A stretch of DNA of 64,000 nt from Paenibacillus sabuli (GTDB taxonomy: Bacteria > Bacillota > Bacilli > Paenibacillales > Paenibacillaceae): contig NZ_JACXIZ010000024.1 in assembly GCF_014705605.1 (NCBI RefSeq), positions 1 to 64,000 of the forward strand, in the 5' to 3' direction. Within the stretch, counting starts at the first letter, position 1; the number at the start of each line of letters is the position of its first letter. The notes below the pieces were generated by a model. The model saw only the letters and a program-made list of their open reading frames with translations, had not been told where the DNA came from and did no database searches. Below are positions 1 through 8,548 of the stretch, piece after piece. Both the position numbers and the translations under genes were made by a program.

Positions 1-187
1 GGCAAGCGACGCAGCGGCCGAGGACGGAGGCGCGGCACCGCCCTTCGGGCACGCAAGGGGCGCCGCGCTGCGGGCAAGGGGCGCCGAAGCCGCACCGGAG
101 CCCGCAGACAGGTGCTGCGACGCGGTCTGCCGCGCGAGCGCAAGCGCGCTGCGTAAAATACTGACCTGTGGAAGGTGACCTCTGATT
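1..187. other. Upstream flank, no assigned gene
   Basis: Very GC-rich stretch before the first complete gene. Two plus-strand frames stay open from the window edge: one is Arg/Lys-rich and ends at a TAA near 156, the other is Ala-rich and ends at a TGA near 180. Either could be the 3' end of an upstream gene, and I cannot choose between them. The segment ends with GGAAGGTGA, the likely ribosome binding site of the next gene. Confidence 0.4.
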
Positions 188-1276
188 ATGAACGTGCTGA
201 CGATCCTTGGAACGCGCCCTGAAATCATTCGGCTCAGCCTCATCATCCGCAAGCTCGATCAGCTGGCGCACCGCCACGTGCTGGTGCATACCGGCCAAAA
301 TTTCACGACCACGCTCAGCCGCATTTTCTTCGACGAGCTGGGCGTAAGGCTGCCCGATTATTCGGCTAAAGGAAGAGAACAAACGCTGGGCAAGCAGCTG
401 GCGGCGATGATGCGCCACATCGAACCGATTCTCGAGCGGGAGCGGCCCGACAAGGTGCTCGTGCTCGGGGATACGAACAGTGCGCTCAGCGCCGTGCTCG
501 CGGAGCGCATGGGCATCCCCGTCGTGCATATGGAGGCGGGCAACCGCTGCTTCGATCTGGCTGTGCCGGAGGAGAAGAATCGGCGCGTCATCGACGCGAT
601 CTCGAGCATCAATATGCCCTACACGCGGCAGAGCAAGGAAAACCTGCTGCGCGAGGGTGTGCCGGTGCATCGGATCGTCGTCTCCGGCAATCCGATCTAC
701 GAGGTGCTGGAGCACTTCAAGCCGGCGATTGCGGCCAGCCCCATCCTGCGGCGGCTGCGGCTGCAGCCCAAGGATTATCTGCTGGTCACGATCCATCGGG
801 CGGAGAATGTCGACCGCCCGGCACATCTGCGCGAGATTCTGGAGGGCTTGAATCTGACGGCGGCGCGCTTCGGACTGCGGCTGATCTGCAGCACGCACCC
901 GCGCACCCGCTCCAAGCTCGCCGCTATGGGGATCGAAATGCATCCGCTCGTCGAATTCCACGAGCCGTTCGGGTTTTTCGACTTCGTGAAGCTGGAGGGT
1001 GAGGCGCGCTGCGTGCTGACCGACAGCGGCACGGTCCAGGAGGAATGCTGCTTGCTGCGCGTCCCGACGGTGACGGTGCGCCATACGACCGAGCGCCCGG
1101 AGACAGTCGATTGCGGCAGCAACATTGTCACCGGCGTTGCGGCGCGGCGCATTGCCGACGGCGTGGCGCTCATGACGGCGACGGCCGCCGATTGGTCCTG
1201 GCCGGAAGGCTATGCGGTGCCGGACGTGTCCGATCGCGTGGTACGATATTTGTTAGGGGGAAACGCGCATGTTTAG
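188..1276 (+). CDS. wecB: UDP-N-acetylglucosamine 2-epimerase family protein (WecB-like)
   Basis: Cytoplasmic sugar-nucleotide enzyme of 362 residues, the usual length for the non-hydrolysing UDP-GlcNAc 2-epimerase family. The N-terminal LGTRPEIIRL loop, HTGQNF, GDTNSALS, HMEAGNR, VTIHRAEN and the C-terminal DSGTVQEE motif that holds the UDP are all visible, giving the two Rossmann-like halves of the GT-B-type fold. The ATG is preceded by GGAAGGTGA at a spacing of 8-9 bases. It overlaps the next gene by 8 bases. Next to a CapE-like dehydratase and a reductase it most likely does the last C2 epimerisation of a UDP-L-FucNAc or UDP-L-QuiNAc pathway (CapG/WbjD/WbvD role) rather than supplying ManNAc. 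That choice is inference from context. Confidence 0.88.
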   Translation: MNVLTILGTRPEIIRLSLIIRKLDQLAHRHVLVHTGQNFTTTLSRIFFDELGVRLPDYSAKGREQTLGKQLAAMMRHIEPILERERPDKVLVLGDTNSALSAVLAERMGIPVVHMEAGNRCFDLAVPEEKNRRVIDAISSINMPYTRQSKENLLREGVPVHRIVVSGNPIYEVLEHFKPAIAASPILRRLRLQPKDYLLVTIHRAENVDRPAHLREILEGLNLTAARFGLRLICSTHPRTRSKLAAMGIEMHPLVEFHEPFGFFDFVKLEGEARCVLTDSGTVQEECCLLRVPTVTVRHTTERPETVDCGSNIVTGVAARRIADGVALMTATAADWSWPEGYAVPDVSDRVVRYLLGGNAHV

Positions 1277-2255
1277 GAACAAGACGATACTGGTGACGGG
1301 CGGCACCGGCTCCTGGGGCAACGAGCTCGTGAAGCAGCTGCTTCCCCAACAGCCGAAAAAAATCATTGTCTTCTCGCGAAACGAGTCCTCCCAGGTGGCC
1401 ATGAAGCGCTCGTTCGAGAACCACCGCCTCACCTTCTGCATCGGCGATATCCGTGATAAGGAGGCGTTGATCGACGCTTGCCGCGGGGTTGACTTTGTCT
1501 TCCATCTGGCGGCGCTCAAGCATGTGCCGGTGTGCGAGGACCAGCCGCTGGAGGCGCTCAAGACGAACGTCATCGGCACGCAAAACGTCATCGACGCCGC
1601 CATCGTGAATCGGGTGCGCAAGGTGGTCTATATCTCGACCGACAAGGCCGCCAATCCGTCCAACTTCTACGGTATGACCAAAGCGATCGGCGAGAAGCTG
1701 ATCGTCTACGCCAATCTGCAAAGCGAATGGACCAAATTCGTCTGCGTGCGCGGCGGCAATGTGCTCGGAACGAACGGCAGCGTCATTCACTTGTTCATGA
1801 AGCAGATTCAGGAAGACAATCACGTCGGCATCACCGATCTGTCGATGACCCGCTTTTTCCTGACCATGGAGGAGGCGGTGGCACTGCTGCTGCAGGCGAC
1901 GGAGGAAGGACGCGGCGGCGAAACGATCGTCATGCCGATGCCGACCTGCAAGATCGTCGATCTGGCGCAGGTACTGGTAGAGGCGCTGGGCAAAACAAAT
2001 GTGGCGTTCAAGGAGCTGGGCGTCCGTCCCGGCGAAAAAATACACGAGATCCTGCTCTCCGACTATGAGAGTCAATATGCGGTCATGTACGAAAATCGCT
2101 ACATTGTCATTCTGCCGCCGACGGAGATCCCGGGCCTGAAGGCGGCCTATGCCGGCTGTCCGTCCGTCCCGATGACCCGCTATTGCTCCAGCGAGTCGCT
2201 GATGACCAAGGCGGAGATCCGGCAGCTGCTCGTCAAGGGAGGCTTCCTCTCATGA
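1269..2255 (+). CDS. UDP-GlcNAc 4,6-dehydratase/5-epimerase, CapE/WbjB-like (SDR)
   Basis: Extended short-chain dehydrogenase of 328 residues. It has the N-terminal NAD(P)-binding TGGTGSWG glycine motif, HLAALKHVP typical of the CapD/CapE/FlaA1 group, the active-site STDKAANPSNFYGMTKA segment with the Tyr-x-x-x-Lys pair, and a C-terminal GVRPGEKIHEILLS motif found in this group. The enzyme should convert UDP-GlcNAc to a 4-keto-6-deoxy intermediate with epimerisation at C5 (and perhaps C3). It lies between the 2-epimerase and a reductase with start/stop overlaps on both sides, so the three are probably translated together. The short soluble form lacks the membrane domain of large CapD proteins. 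Confidence 0.88.
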   Translation: MFRNKTILVTGGTGSWGNELVKQLLPQQPKKIIVFSRNESSQVAMKRSFENHRLTFCIGDIRDKEALIDACRGVDFVFHLAALKHVPVCEDQPLEALKTNVIGTQNVIDAAIVNRVRKVVYISTDKAANPSNFYGMTKAIGEKLIVYANLQSEWTKFVCVRGGNVLGTNGSVIHLFMKQIQEDNHVGITDLSMTRFFLTMEEAVALLLQATEEGRGGETIVMPMPTCKIVDLAQVLVEALGKTNVAFKELGVRPGEKIHEILLSDYESQYAVMYENRYIVILPPTEIPGLKAAYAGCPSVPMTRYCSSESLMTKAEIRQLLVKGGFLS

Positions 2256-3079
2256 AGCTGCTCGTACTCGGCGGCAACGGGATGGCGGGCCATGTGCTCG
2301 TGCGTTACCTCCGGACGCGTACGGCGCACCGCGTGCTGTGGACCTCGCGCGATCCGCACGATCGAGACGCTCTGCAACTGGACGTCGCCGATCCGGAGCG
2401 TGTGCTGCATCTGCTGGATGCGGCGGCGCCGGACGTGGTCGTCAATACGGTCGGCGTGCTGAATGCGGCGGCGGCGGACGATCCGCCGCAGGCGTATCGG
2501 ATCAACGGGCTACTGCCTCACTTGCTGCGCGAGCGTATGAGTCGCAGCGGCGGCAAGGTCGTGCATATCAGCACGGACTGCGTATTCTCCGGGCAGCGCG
2601 GCGGGTATGCCGAGCACGACGATCCGGACGGCACGTCGGTCTATGCCCGCTCCAAGGCGCTGGGCGAAAGCCACGATAGCCGCCACCTGACGATCCGCAC
2701 CTCGATCATCGGCCCCGAGATTCGTCCGGAGGGGATCGGCCTGATGCGCTGGTTCATGGCGCAGCGAGGGGAAGTGCGTGGTTATACACAGGTGATGTGG
2801 AACGGCGTCACGACGCTGGAGCTGGCCCAGGCCGTTCATCGCTATCTCGAGGCCGGCCTGGGCGGACTCGTCCACCTGACGGCGCCCGAAACGCTCAGCA
2901 AGCATGAGCTGCTGCAAAAAATGGCACATATCTGGAAGCGGGGCGAGGTGCGGCTGGTGCCGGATGACGAGGTGCGACTGGATCGCACCCTTGTCAATAC
3001 GCGCCGCGACCTGCCGTATGCCGCTCCGGGCTACGACGAGATGCTGGAGGCGCTGCATACCTGGATGACCGCACCATGA
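2252..3079 (+). CDS. RmlD-like sugar-nucleotide 4-keto reductase
   Basis: 275-residue extended SDR, close in length to dTDP-4-dehydrorhamnose reductase. It begins KLLVLGGNGMAGHVLVRYL (a GxxGxxG-type cofactor loop) and carries VVNTVGVLNA, the HISTDCVFSG catalytic Ser/Thr strand, YARSKALGE with the Tyr/Lys pair and a substrate strand LTIRTSIIGPE. The ATG overlaps the previous stop as ATGA. It has no C-terminal cupin, so it resembles WbvR-type reductases of UDP-L-QuiNAc synthesis more than CapF, whose cupin domain is part of the UDP-L-FucNAc route. The substrate is therefore inferred to be the 4-keto product of the preceding dehydratase. Confidence 0.8.
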   Translation: MKLLVLGGNGMAGHVLVRYLRTRTAHRVLWTSRDPHDRDALQLDVADPERVLHLLDAAAPDVVVNTVGVLNAAAADDPPQAYRINGLLPHLLRERMSRSGGKVVHISTDCVFSGQRGGYAEHDDPDGTSVYARSKALGESHDSRHLTIRTSIIGPEIRPEGIGLMRWFMAQRGEVRGYTQVMWNGVTTLELAQAVHRYLEAGLGGLVHLTAPETLSKHELLQKMAHIWKRGEVRLVPDDEVRLDRTLVNTRRDLPYAAPGYDEMLEALHTWMTAP

Positions 3080-3981
3080 GCGGGCGGCGTCCGGTCGTGC
3101 TGATTACCGGAGCGGCTGGCTTCGTGGGCCGTCATGCGTGTGCTTGGTTCGCGGCGCAAGGCTACGAGGTAGCCGCCCTTGTGCGCCGTGCAGGCAGCGC
3201 GCCGCAGGGGACGAGCGAGCTGCGCGGCGATCTGGACGACCCGCTCGCAGTGCGCGCGCTCGTCCGCGCAGCGCGGCCCGATTACGCGCTGCATCTGGCC
3301 GGCGCCAATGCGGTGCGGCGGTCGTGGGAGGAGCCGCTCGCCTATTTTCGGACGAATCTGATGGGCACGCTTCACCTGCTGGATGCGGTGCGCAGGAGCG
3401 GCCGCGCCTGCCGGGTGCTGGTCGTCGGTTCGCTGCTCGATGCGCCATCGGGGGATCCCGGCGCCGCGGCGCATCCGTACAGCCTCAGCAAGACGGTCCA
3501 GGCCGGCGTGTCGCTGGCCTGGGGCGGCTTGTTTGAGCAGGAGGTGCTGCTCGCGCAGCCCTCCAATCTGATCGGGCCGGGCGAGTCGGCCGGAATATGC
3601 GCGCTACTGGCCCGTTATGCCGCGGGACTGGAGCGGGGCGAGGCGCTGCCGCCGTTTCGGCTTTCCTCGCGCGGCGAGCCCCGCGACTATCTGGACGTGC
3701 GCGATGCGGTACGCGCGTGTGCGCGTTTGTTGCGAGAGGGACGTCCCGGTCTGGCTTATCCGATAGGGAGCGGCGCGATGCGCTCGCTCGGCGAGGTCTG
3801 CGACACGGTGGAGCGGCTCGCAAGGGTCCCGCTGCCGATCCGGATTACCGGCACCACTAGCCAGACACAGCCGGCGCGCCGCCCCGATCTGACACAGCTG
3901 CGCGCGCTGGGCTGGCGCCCGGAGATCCCGTTTGAACGATCCATTGCAGATACGCTTGAATATGCGCGTCGTGTCGTCTGA
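3076..3981 (+). CDS. NAD(P)-dependent epimerase/reductase (Rmd-like SDR)
   Basis: 301-residue extended SDR with the TGAAGFVGRHAC cofactor loop, HLAGANAV, an SLLDAP strand and a HPYSLSKTVQ active-site segment (Tyr-x-x-x-Lys). The order of motifs resembles GDP-4-keto-6-deoxymannose reductases and other NAD-dependent sugar epimerases. The start overlaps the preceding stop (ATGA), so it belongs to the same translational unit. It could be a second reductase or epimerase for a different sugar in the same glycan. The actual substrate cannot be read from the sequence. The gene is very GC-rich like its neighbours and shows no sign of decay. Confidence 0.75.
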   Translation: MSGRRPVVLITGAAGFVGRHACAWFAAQGYEVAALVRRAGSAPQGTSELRGDLDDPLAVRALVRAARPDYALHLAGANAVRRSWEEPLAYFRTNLMGTLHLLDAVRRSGRACRVLVVGSLLDAPSGDPGAAAHPYSLSKTVQAGVSLAWGGLFEQEVLLAQPSNLIGPGESAGICALLARYAAGLERGEALPPFRLSSRGEPRDYLDVRDAVRACARLLREGRPGLAYPIGSGAMRSLGEVCDTVERLARVPLPIRITGTTSQTQPARRPDLTQLRALGWRPEIPFERSIADTLEYARRVV

Positions 3982-4014
3982 AGATAGCCGAACCAAGGAA
4001 GGGGGTGAATATCG

Positions 4015-4743
4015 GTGCTGCCTCTTGTTACGATTGTGATTCCGTTCTATAACTGCCCGTATGTGCAGCTAGCGATCGAGAGCGCCCTGGCGCAGACCTA
4101 TCCCCATGTGGAGATCATCGTCGTGGACGACGGCTCGTGGAAGTACCGGCATCTGCTGCTGCCGTACAGCGATCGGGTGCGCATCATACGCAAGGGCAAC
4201 GGCGGCACCGCGAGCGCGCTGAACGCCGGCATTCGCAGGGCGAATGGCGAGTATATCGCCTGGCTGAGCTCGGACGATCGATTCTATGCGGATAAGCTGG
4301 CCCGCCAGATGGGTTTCATGCTGACGCACGGCGCGAATGTTTCCTTCACCGATTACGATCTCGTCGATGGACATAATCGGATTACTCGCATTTCGGCCTC
4401 GCCCAAGTTCGGCACGGTCACGGCGTTCTATCGCTACTTGCTCAGCGGATGCCCGATCAACGGCTGTACGGTCATCCTCTCGAAGCGGCTGCTCGGGCAG
4501 GCCGGTCTCTTCAACGAACGCCTGCCGTTCACCCATGATTACGACCTGTGGCTGCGGATCATCCTGCAGCGCGAGGATTTTTACTTCCTGAATCATCGCA
4601 CCGTCCAGTACCGCAAGCATGGCGGCGCCGGAAGCGTCAAGCATCAGTTCCGCATTCAGAAAGAGGCTCGCTTGACGCAGCGGCGCTATGCCTCGCGGCT
4701 GGAAGCGCTGATTGCGTCGCTCGAAAAGGAGGGGATTAGGTGA
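4015..4743 (+). CDS. Family 2 glycosyltransferase (first of two paralogues)
   Basis: 242-residue GT-A fold glycosyltransferase starting at a GTG after AAGGAAGGGGGTG. Visible motifs are VTIVIPFYN, the VVDDGS nucleotide-binding strand, NGGTASALNAGI, the metal-binding AWLSSDDRF region (DxD-like) and a C-terminal FTHDYDLWLR catalytic loop of the ED/HD type. No membrane segment is present, so it acts at the cytoplasmic face on a lipid or protein acceptor. It is a clear paralogue of the gene at 8549-9256: many motif blocks are identical. It is followed by a stop/start overlap with the next glycosyltransferase. Confidence 0.88.
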   Translation: MLPLVTIVIPFYNCPYVQLAIESALAQTYPHVEIIVVDDGSWKYRHLLLPYSDRVRIIRKGNGGTASALNAGIRRANGEYIAWLSSDDRFYADKLARQMGFMLTHGANVSFTDYDLVDGHNRITRISASPKFGTVTAFYRYLLSGCPINGCTVILSKRLLGQAGLFNERLPFTHDYDLWLRIILQREDFYFLNHRTVQYRKHGGAGSVKHQFRIQKEARLTQRRYASRLEALIASLEKEGIR

Positions 4744-5759
4744 AGTTTACGTTTCCGATCTTGACGTTGTGCAAGGGAGGCGCGCAGCGCATGCTCGCCG
4801 AGATCGTCAACGGCTTGACGCAGAGAGGGCACGAGGTAGTCGTATTGATGCCGCTGGGCGGCGTCGTCGAATATCCGTTGCACGCGCGCCTCGTCTCCAT
4901 CCGTCGCCACGAGCTGCGGGCGTCGGATTATCCGGTGGCGGATTACATCATCTCGAATTACTATCTGACTGTACCGTCCGCCAAAATCGCGAGTGCCCAA
5001 AAAAAAGGCAAGCATATTCGGCTAAGCCTGTGCTATGAGCCCGTCTTCCTGGCGGACAATCACATCTCGCTGCCCACCTACCATATGACCGACAAGCTGC
5101 TCGTGCTCTCGAGCTGGCAGCAGCAGTTGTTGCAGCTCTTGCACGGCATCCAGCCGCGCATTGTGCAGGTCGGCATTCGACCGATATTCCGCAATCTGAA
5201 TATCCGAATCGGACGCAGGCGGCTGGTAATCGGGGCGATCGTGCGGATGCCGGAGGGCTTCGCGAGCCATCGCGATCAGCATTATCTCCTGGCGCAGCTG
5301 GAGCGCATTCGACAACTGTTCGCGCATGTCGATATTCATCTCATTACGCCGCCGGGCGAGCTGGCGGCCTCTCCGCAGCTTCAGCGTATTCAAGCGGAAG
5401 GAAAATTTCGCCTGTTCACGCCTGCGGGCGACGAAGAGCTGTGCCACTGCTACAATCATGCCGATATTTTCGTGACCTCTTCCTTTATTGAAACGGCGAA
5501 TCTCCCCGGACTGGAGGCGATGCGCTGCGGATGCGCCTTGGTCGCGACGTATGCGGGAGGCAACACCGATTATGCCCGGCATATGCAAAATTGCCTGATG
5601 TCGTATCGGCATCAACATCTGCTGTTCTCCCAATTGGCGCTGCTCATCCGCAACACCGAGCTGCGGCACAGACTTGCCAGAGAAGGGGAGCGCGAGGCTG
5701 CCAAGTGGACATGGGAGCGCAGCCTGGCCCAGTTCGAGCAGGCCGTGCGTCAGCTGTAG
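4740..5759 (+). CDS. GT4-like (GT-B fold) glycosyltransferase
   Basis: 339-residue protein with a GT-B organisation: an N-terminal acceptor half starting KFTFPILTLCKGGAQRMLAE and a C-terminal donor half containing FVTSSFIETANLPGLEAMRCG, the typical E-x7-E/EAM donor-binding stretch of GT4 enzymes. The GTG start lies inside the previous stop codon (GTGA overlap). It belongs to the same operon as the preceding GT2 gene and the downstream APS kinase. Donor and acceptor are unknown. No membrane segment is seen. Confidence 0.8.
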   Translation: MKFTFPILTLCKGGAQRMLAEIVNGLTQRGHEVVVLMPLGGVVEYPLHARLVSIRRHELRASDYPVADYIISNYYLTVPSAKIASAQKKGKHIRLSLCYEPVFLADNHISLPTYHMTDKLLVLSSWQQQLLQLLHGIQPRIVQVGIRPIFRNLNIRIGRRRLVIGAIVRMPEGFASHRDQHYLLAQLERIRQLFAHVDIHLITPPGELAASPQLQRIQAEGKFRLFTPAGDEELCHCYNHADIFVTSSFIETANLPGLEAMRCGCALVATYAGGNTDYARHMQNCLMSYRHQHLLFSQLALLIRNTELRHRLAREGEREAAKWTWERSLAQFEQAVRQL

Positions 5760-5784
5760 TCGAAGACTGGAGAGGGGGGTTCGT

Positions 5785-6309
5785 ATGAAGGGGGCTACCC
5801 TATGGTTCACGGGGCTGTCCGGCGCGGGCAAGACGACCGTCAGCCGGCTCGTGGCCCAAAAGCTCAGGGCGCGCGGCGGCGTTGCATTCGAAGTGCTGGA
5901 CGGCGACGAGCTGCGCGCGCATGTCACTGCCGGAGCCGGCTTCGCGCGTGCGGACCGCGGATTGAATGTCCGCATTGCGGCTTACTTGGCCGGCATGCTT
6001 AATCGGCACGGCGTGCTCGTGCTGGCCTCATTTATCTCACCCTATCGCGCAGACCGCGACGCGTGCCGGCAAAGCATCTCGCAATTCGTCGAGATCTATG
6101 TGCGCTGCTCGCTGGACGTTTGTATTCGGCGTGACGTCAAGGGGCTGTATCGCAAGGCGCTGGATGGCAGCCTGCAGGCCTTCACCGGCATCTCCGATCC
6201 GTACGAGGCGCCGCTTGCGCCGGAGCTGGTGCTGGATACCGAGCGTGAGAGCGTCGAAGAGAGTGCGGACAAGGTCATTGCATATTTGGAGCAGCGCGGA
6301 TACGTGTAA
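5785..6309 (+). CDS. cysC: Adenylylsulfate (APS) kinase
   Basis: 174 residues. It phosphorylates adenosine 5'-phosphosulfate to PAPS with ATP. The P-loop GLSGAGKT lies at residues 10-17, followed by the DGDELR motif, a GLNVR stretch, the substrate loop SPYRADRD and the family signature FTGISDPYEAP near the C-terminus. The ATG at 5785 has a strong AGAGGGGGG site seven bases upstream. No sulfate reduction genes (ATP sulfurylase, PAPS reductase) are nearby. Instead a sulfotransferase lies convergently just downstream, so this copy probably supplies PAPS for glycan sulfation rather than for cysteine synthesis. The pairing is inferred from position. Confidence 0.9.
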   Translation: MKGATLWFTGLSGAGKTTVSRLVAQKLRARGGVAFEVLDGDELRAHVTAGAGFARADRGLNVRIAAYLAGMLNRHGVLVLASFISPYRADRDACRQSISQFVEIYVRCSLDVCIRRDVKGLYRKALDGSLQAFTGISDPYEAPLAPELVLDTERESVEESADKVIAYLEQRGYV

Positions 6310-6334
6310 CGGAAAAAAGTGAAAATGAACGATA

Positions 6335-6375
6335 AAATACGGGCTGCGGCGCCGATGGCGCCACAGCCCGTATTT
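6335..6375. terminator. Bidirectional terminator between cysC and the sulfotransferase gene
   Basis: Inverted repeat with 19-base arms (one mismatch) around a GAT loop. The arms start AAATACGGGCTG and end CAGCCCGTATTT, so each strand has an A/T-rich flank outside a GC-rich stem. It lies between two convergent stop codons (6309 and 6405). Confidence 0.8.
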
Positions 6376-6404
6376 GGCTTGCAAGTCGCCGGGAATACGG
6401 CTTG

Positions 6405-7163
6405 CTACCAGTTGAGATTTCGCTCGTATCCGAGCTGAATGAGGCGCAAGCCGGCGACGCGCTTGAAGGCGGCTTTTACCTCGGGGTCAAACGCGCTGCG
6501 CCAGTCGCCGATCTGACCGGAACGGAATGTCAGCGAGCGGCGCGGGTCGATGTTTTGCTCCATTCGATTCAGCCATTCTGCCTGGACATGCGGCTCGAGC
6601 CGGTTGTTTGTCCAATAATCGAGCACGGCGGAGAGGGTCTGGCGCCGGGACTGCGGCGAGCGGACGAGCTGCTCGTATGCGATGCGCAGCGTATGCTGCT
6701 CCCACGCCCAGCCGAGGAACGGGTCGAGCCACTGGCCGAAGTTGGGATAATTGTACCGTCCGTTCTTGACGCCGTTGATTATGGCGAGGTAGCGTTGCTT
6801 CGGCGTTTTGAGTTCCTGGCGCAGATGGTGCACGAGCGGATGATACGGATACTTGTACACAATAAAATGCACGTACGACACGACGATATCACGCGGGTCG
6901 CGAATGACAAACACCTGCTTGATGCCGAGCGTCCCCAACATGCTGCGCCATTCCGGCGAATAGTAGACGTGGCCGGTTGCAAATTGGCCCGGGGGCAGCT
7001 GCGCCAGCCGCGCATAGTTGGCTGCGTCGTCCTTGCGGTAGCCCTCGTAAAATTCATTTTTGGCTTCGGTCGAAATGTTCGGGATGCCGGTTAGCGCTTG
7101 CTTCATCAAGTGTGTGCCGCTCTTCGGTATAGAATTCAGCAGCAGCGGAGGAAGCGTCTGCAT
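6405..7163 (-). CDS. PAPS-dependent sulfotransferase
   Basis: 252 residues with the start set at 7163, where AAAGGGGGTGAG lies five bases upstream of the ATG. The N-terminal strand LLLNSIPKSGTHLMKQAL contains the 5'-phosphosulfate binding loop (PKSGTHL, residues 13-19). A central VFVIRDPRDIVVSYVHF segment carries the Arg and Ser that bind the 3'-phosphate of PAPS. This matches the Sulfotransfer superfamily. No signal peptide is present, so it sulfates an acceptor in the cytoplasm. The APS kinase gene facing it supplies the cofactor. The acceptor is probably an intermediate of the glycan built by the flanking glycosyltransferases. Confidence 0.85.
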   Translation of the reverse strand: MQTLPPLLLNSIPKSGTHLMKQALTGIPNISTEAKNEFYEGYRKDDAANYARLAQLPPGQFATGHVYYSPEWRSMLGTLGIKQVFVIRDPRDIVVSYVHFIVYKYPYHPLVHHLRQELKTPKQRYLAIINGVKNGRYNYPNFGQWLDPFLGWAWEQHTLRIAYEQLVRSPQSRRQTLSAVLDYWTNNRLEPHVQAEWLNRMEQNIDPRRSLTFRSGQIGDWRSAFDPEVKAAFKRVAGLRLIQLGYERNLNW

Positions 7164-7275
7164 GTTCTCACCCCCTTTATCATACTGTATGAAAGCTTGG
7201 CCGTTCTCGCTTATGCGCATGCCGCGCGCCGGGAGGCAGCGCGCGCCGCTTTTTTTCGAATGTCTCGAAAAAAAC

Positions 7276-8349
7276 TTACAGGGACGTATTCAAACCAAGC
7301 TCCGCCAGCATATTCATGAAGCGATGCGCGTACAAACGGGGGGAGAACTGCGACATGGCCCGTATTTCCGCATTGTCCCGAATACGCTTGCGCAGCTCTG
7401 CTCGGATCAACAGCTCGCGCGCTTCGCGTACTGCACCCATCAGATCGTCCTGCGCGAACAGCTTGCCGGTCTCATTGTGGGTAATGAAGCAGCGGACCCC
7501 GTCCGAATCGGAGGCCGCCACCGGACAACGGCAGCTCATCGCTTCGAGCACCGCATAACCGAATCCTTCCATTACGGAGGTGGAGCAGAGGAAGCCGCCC
7601 GAATCGCCGATGCGAGAGTAGTAATGGGCCATGCGCTCATGCGGAATATTGGCGTGTCGCACGAGCCGGGCATCCAGACGGAGCTGCTTGACACGAGCGT
7701 TAAAGTCGGCCTTCTCAAGCGATATCGTGTCGTCTTCGAACAGCCATATGTCAAGATTCTTGACAGTGGTCGTCAGGCAGGAGGCGATATTCAAAAACAT
7801 GCGCCAGTTTTTATTCGGTTCGATGCGTCCGACCCATGCCATGATTGGCGCAGGCTGCGTTTTACCAGGGCGATAGGTGAATCGCTCGGTATCCAGACAG
7901 TTGTCGAAGCAAAAATGCTTTTTGGCCGGGTAGATCTCCCGAAACAGTGAAATCAAATGCCGCGTGTTCGGGTAAAGCAATCCGTTGGCATGAGCGGAAA
8001 TAGCGGGTCGGGCTCTGAGCAAGTATTCCCGGGCGACGTTGTAGCCACCCAATCCCTGCGCTTCGTAAATCAGCAGCTTGGCATAGCCGAGCTCTCTTAA
8101 GCGGGGGAGCATGGCATGGTGGGAGGAGACGATGATGGCGTCGTAGTTTTCCCGGGTCAGCAAAGTGCGAATGCCGGCATCGGCATTGGTCACGTAGGTG
8201 GGGATTTTCTGGATGTTTTGCAGGCCGGTTCCGCTTTGCAGATAGAGCTGATGGCAGTGGACGCCGCGTACCTGAAGCGCTTTGCAGCGCTCTCGATTCA
8301 GGGTCTCCATCCCGCCGCTCGGGACGTAATAGATGAACAAGAGCTTCAC
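7276..8349 (-). CDS. GT4-like glycosyltransferase
   Basis: 357 residues from a GTG start at 8349 (GGAAGAGGTGAG upstream). A longer open frame continues 53 codons further but has no matching ribosome site. The N-terminal half begins VKLLFIYYVPSGGMETLNRER. The C-terminal half has IMAWVGRIEPNKNW, the sugar-nucleotide entry strand of GT4 enzymes, and SVMEGFGYAVLEAMSCRCPV, the E-x7-E donor motif. It is encoded upstream of, and on the same strand as, the sulfotransferase with a gap of about 110 bases, so both may be co-transcribed. The acceptor is unknown. Confidence 0.82.
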   Translation of the reverse strand: MKLLFIYYVPSGGMETLNRERCKALQVRGVHCHQLYLQSGTGLQNIQKIPTYVTNADAGIRTLLTRENYDAIIVSSHHAMLPRLRELGYAKLLIYEAQGLGGYNVAREYLLRARPAISAHANGLLYPNTRHLISLFREIYPAKKHFCFDNCLDTERFTYRPGKTQPAPIMAWVGRIEPNKNWRMFLNIASCLTTTVKNLDIWLFEDDTISLEKADFNARVKQLRLDARLVRHANIPHERMAHYYSRIGDSGGFLCSTSVMEGFGYAVLEAMSCRCPVAASDSDGVRCFITHNETGKLFAQDDLMGAVREARELLIRAELRKRIRDNAEIRAMSQFSPRLYAHRFMNMLAELGLNTSL

Positions 8350-8548
8350 AGTCTCACCTCTTCCGAACTGGATTACGATACCGTATGCGAAAGCAAGGCG
8401 ATTTGCTTGTTCGTTCGCCGTGCGCGCGGGCGGCAGCAGCTCGAATTGCAGTGCAAATGTGCGGCGCGCAGCGAGGCGGTCGTCCAGACCATTTGCAAAA
8501 ACGGTCATAGACTGGTCATAGGAAATTCAGTTCAAGGAGGCTTCGGGC

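Noticed and set aside
7225-7265. Terminator between the GT4 and sulfotransferase genes
   Set aside because: The T run is on the plus strand, where no gene needs it; the GCGCGC arms are irregular.
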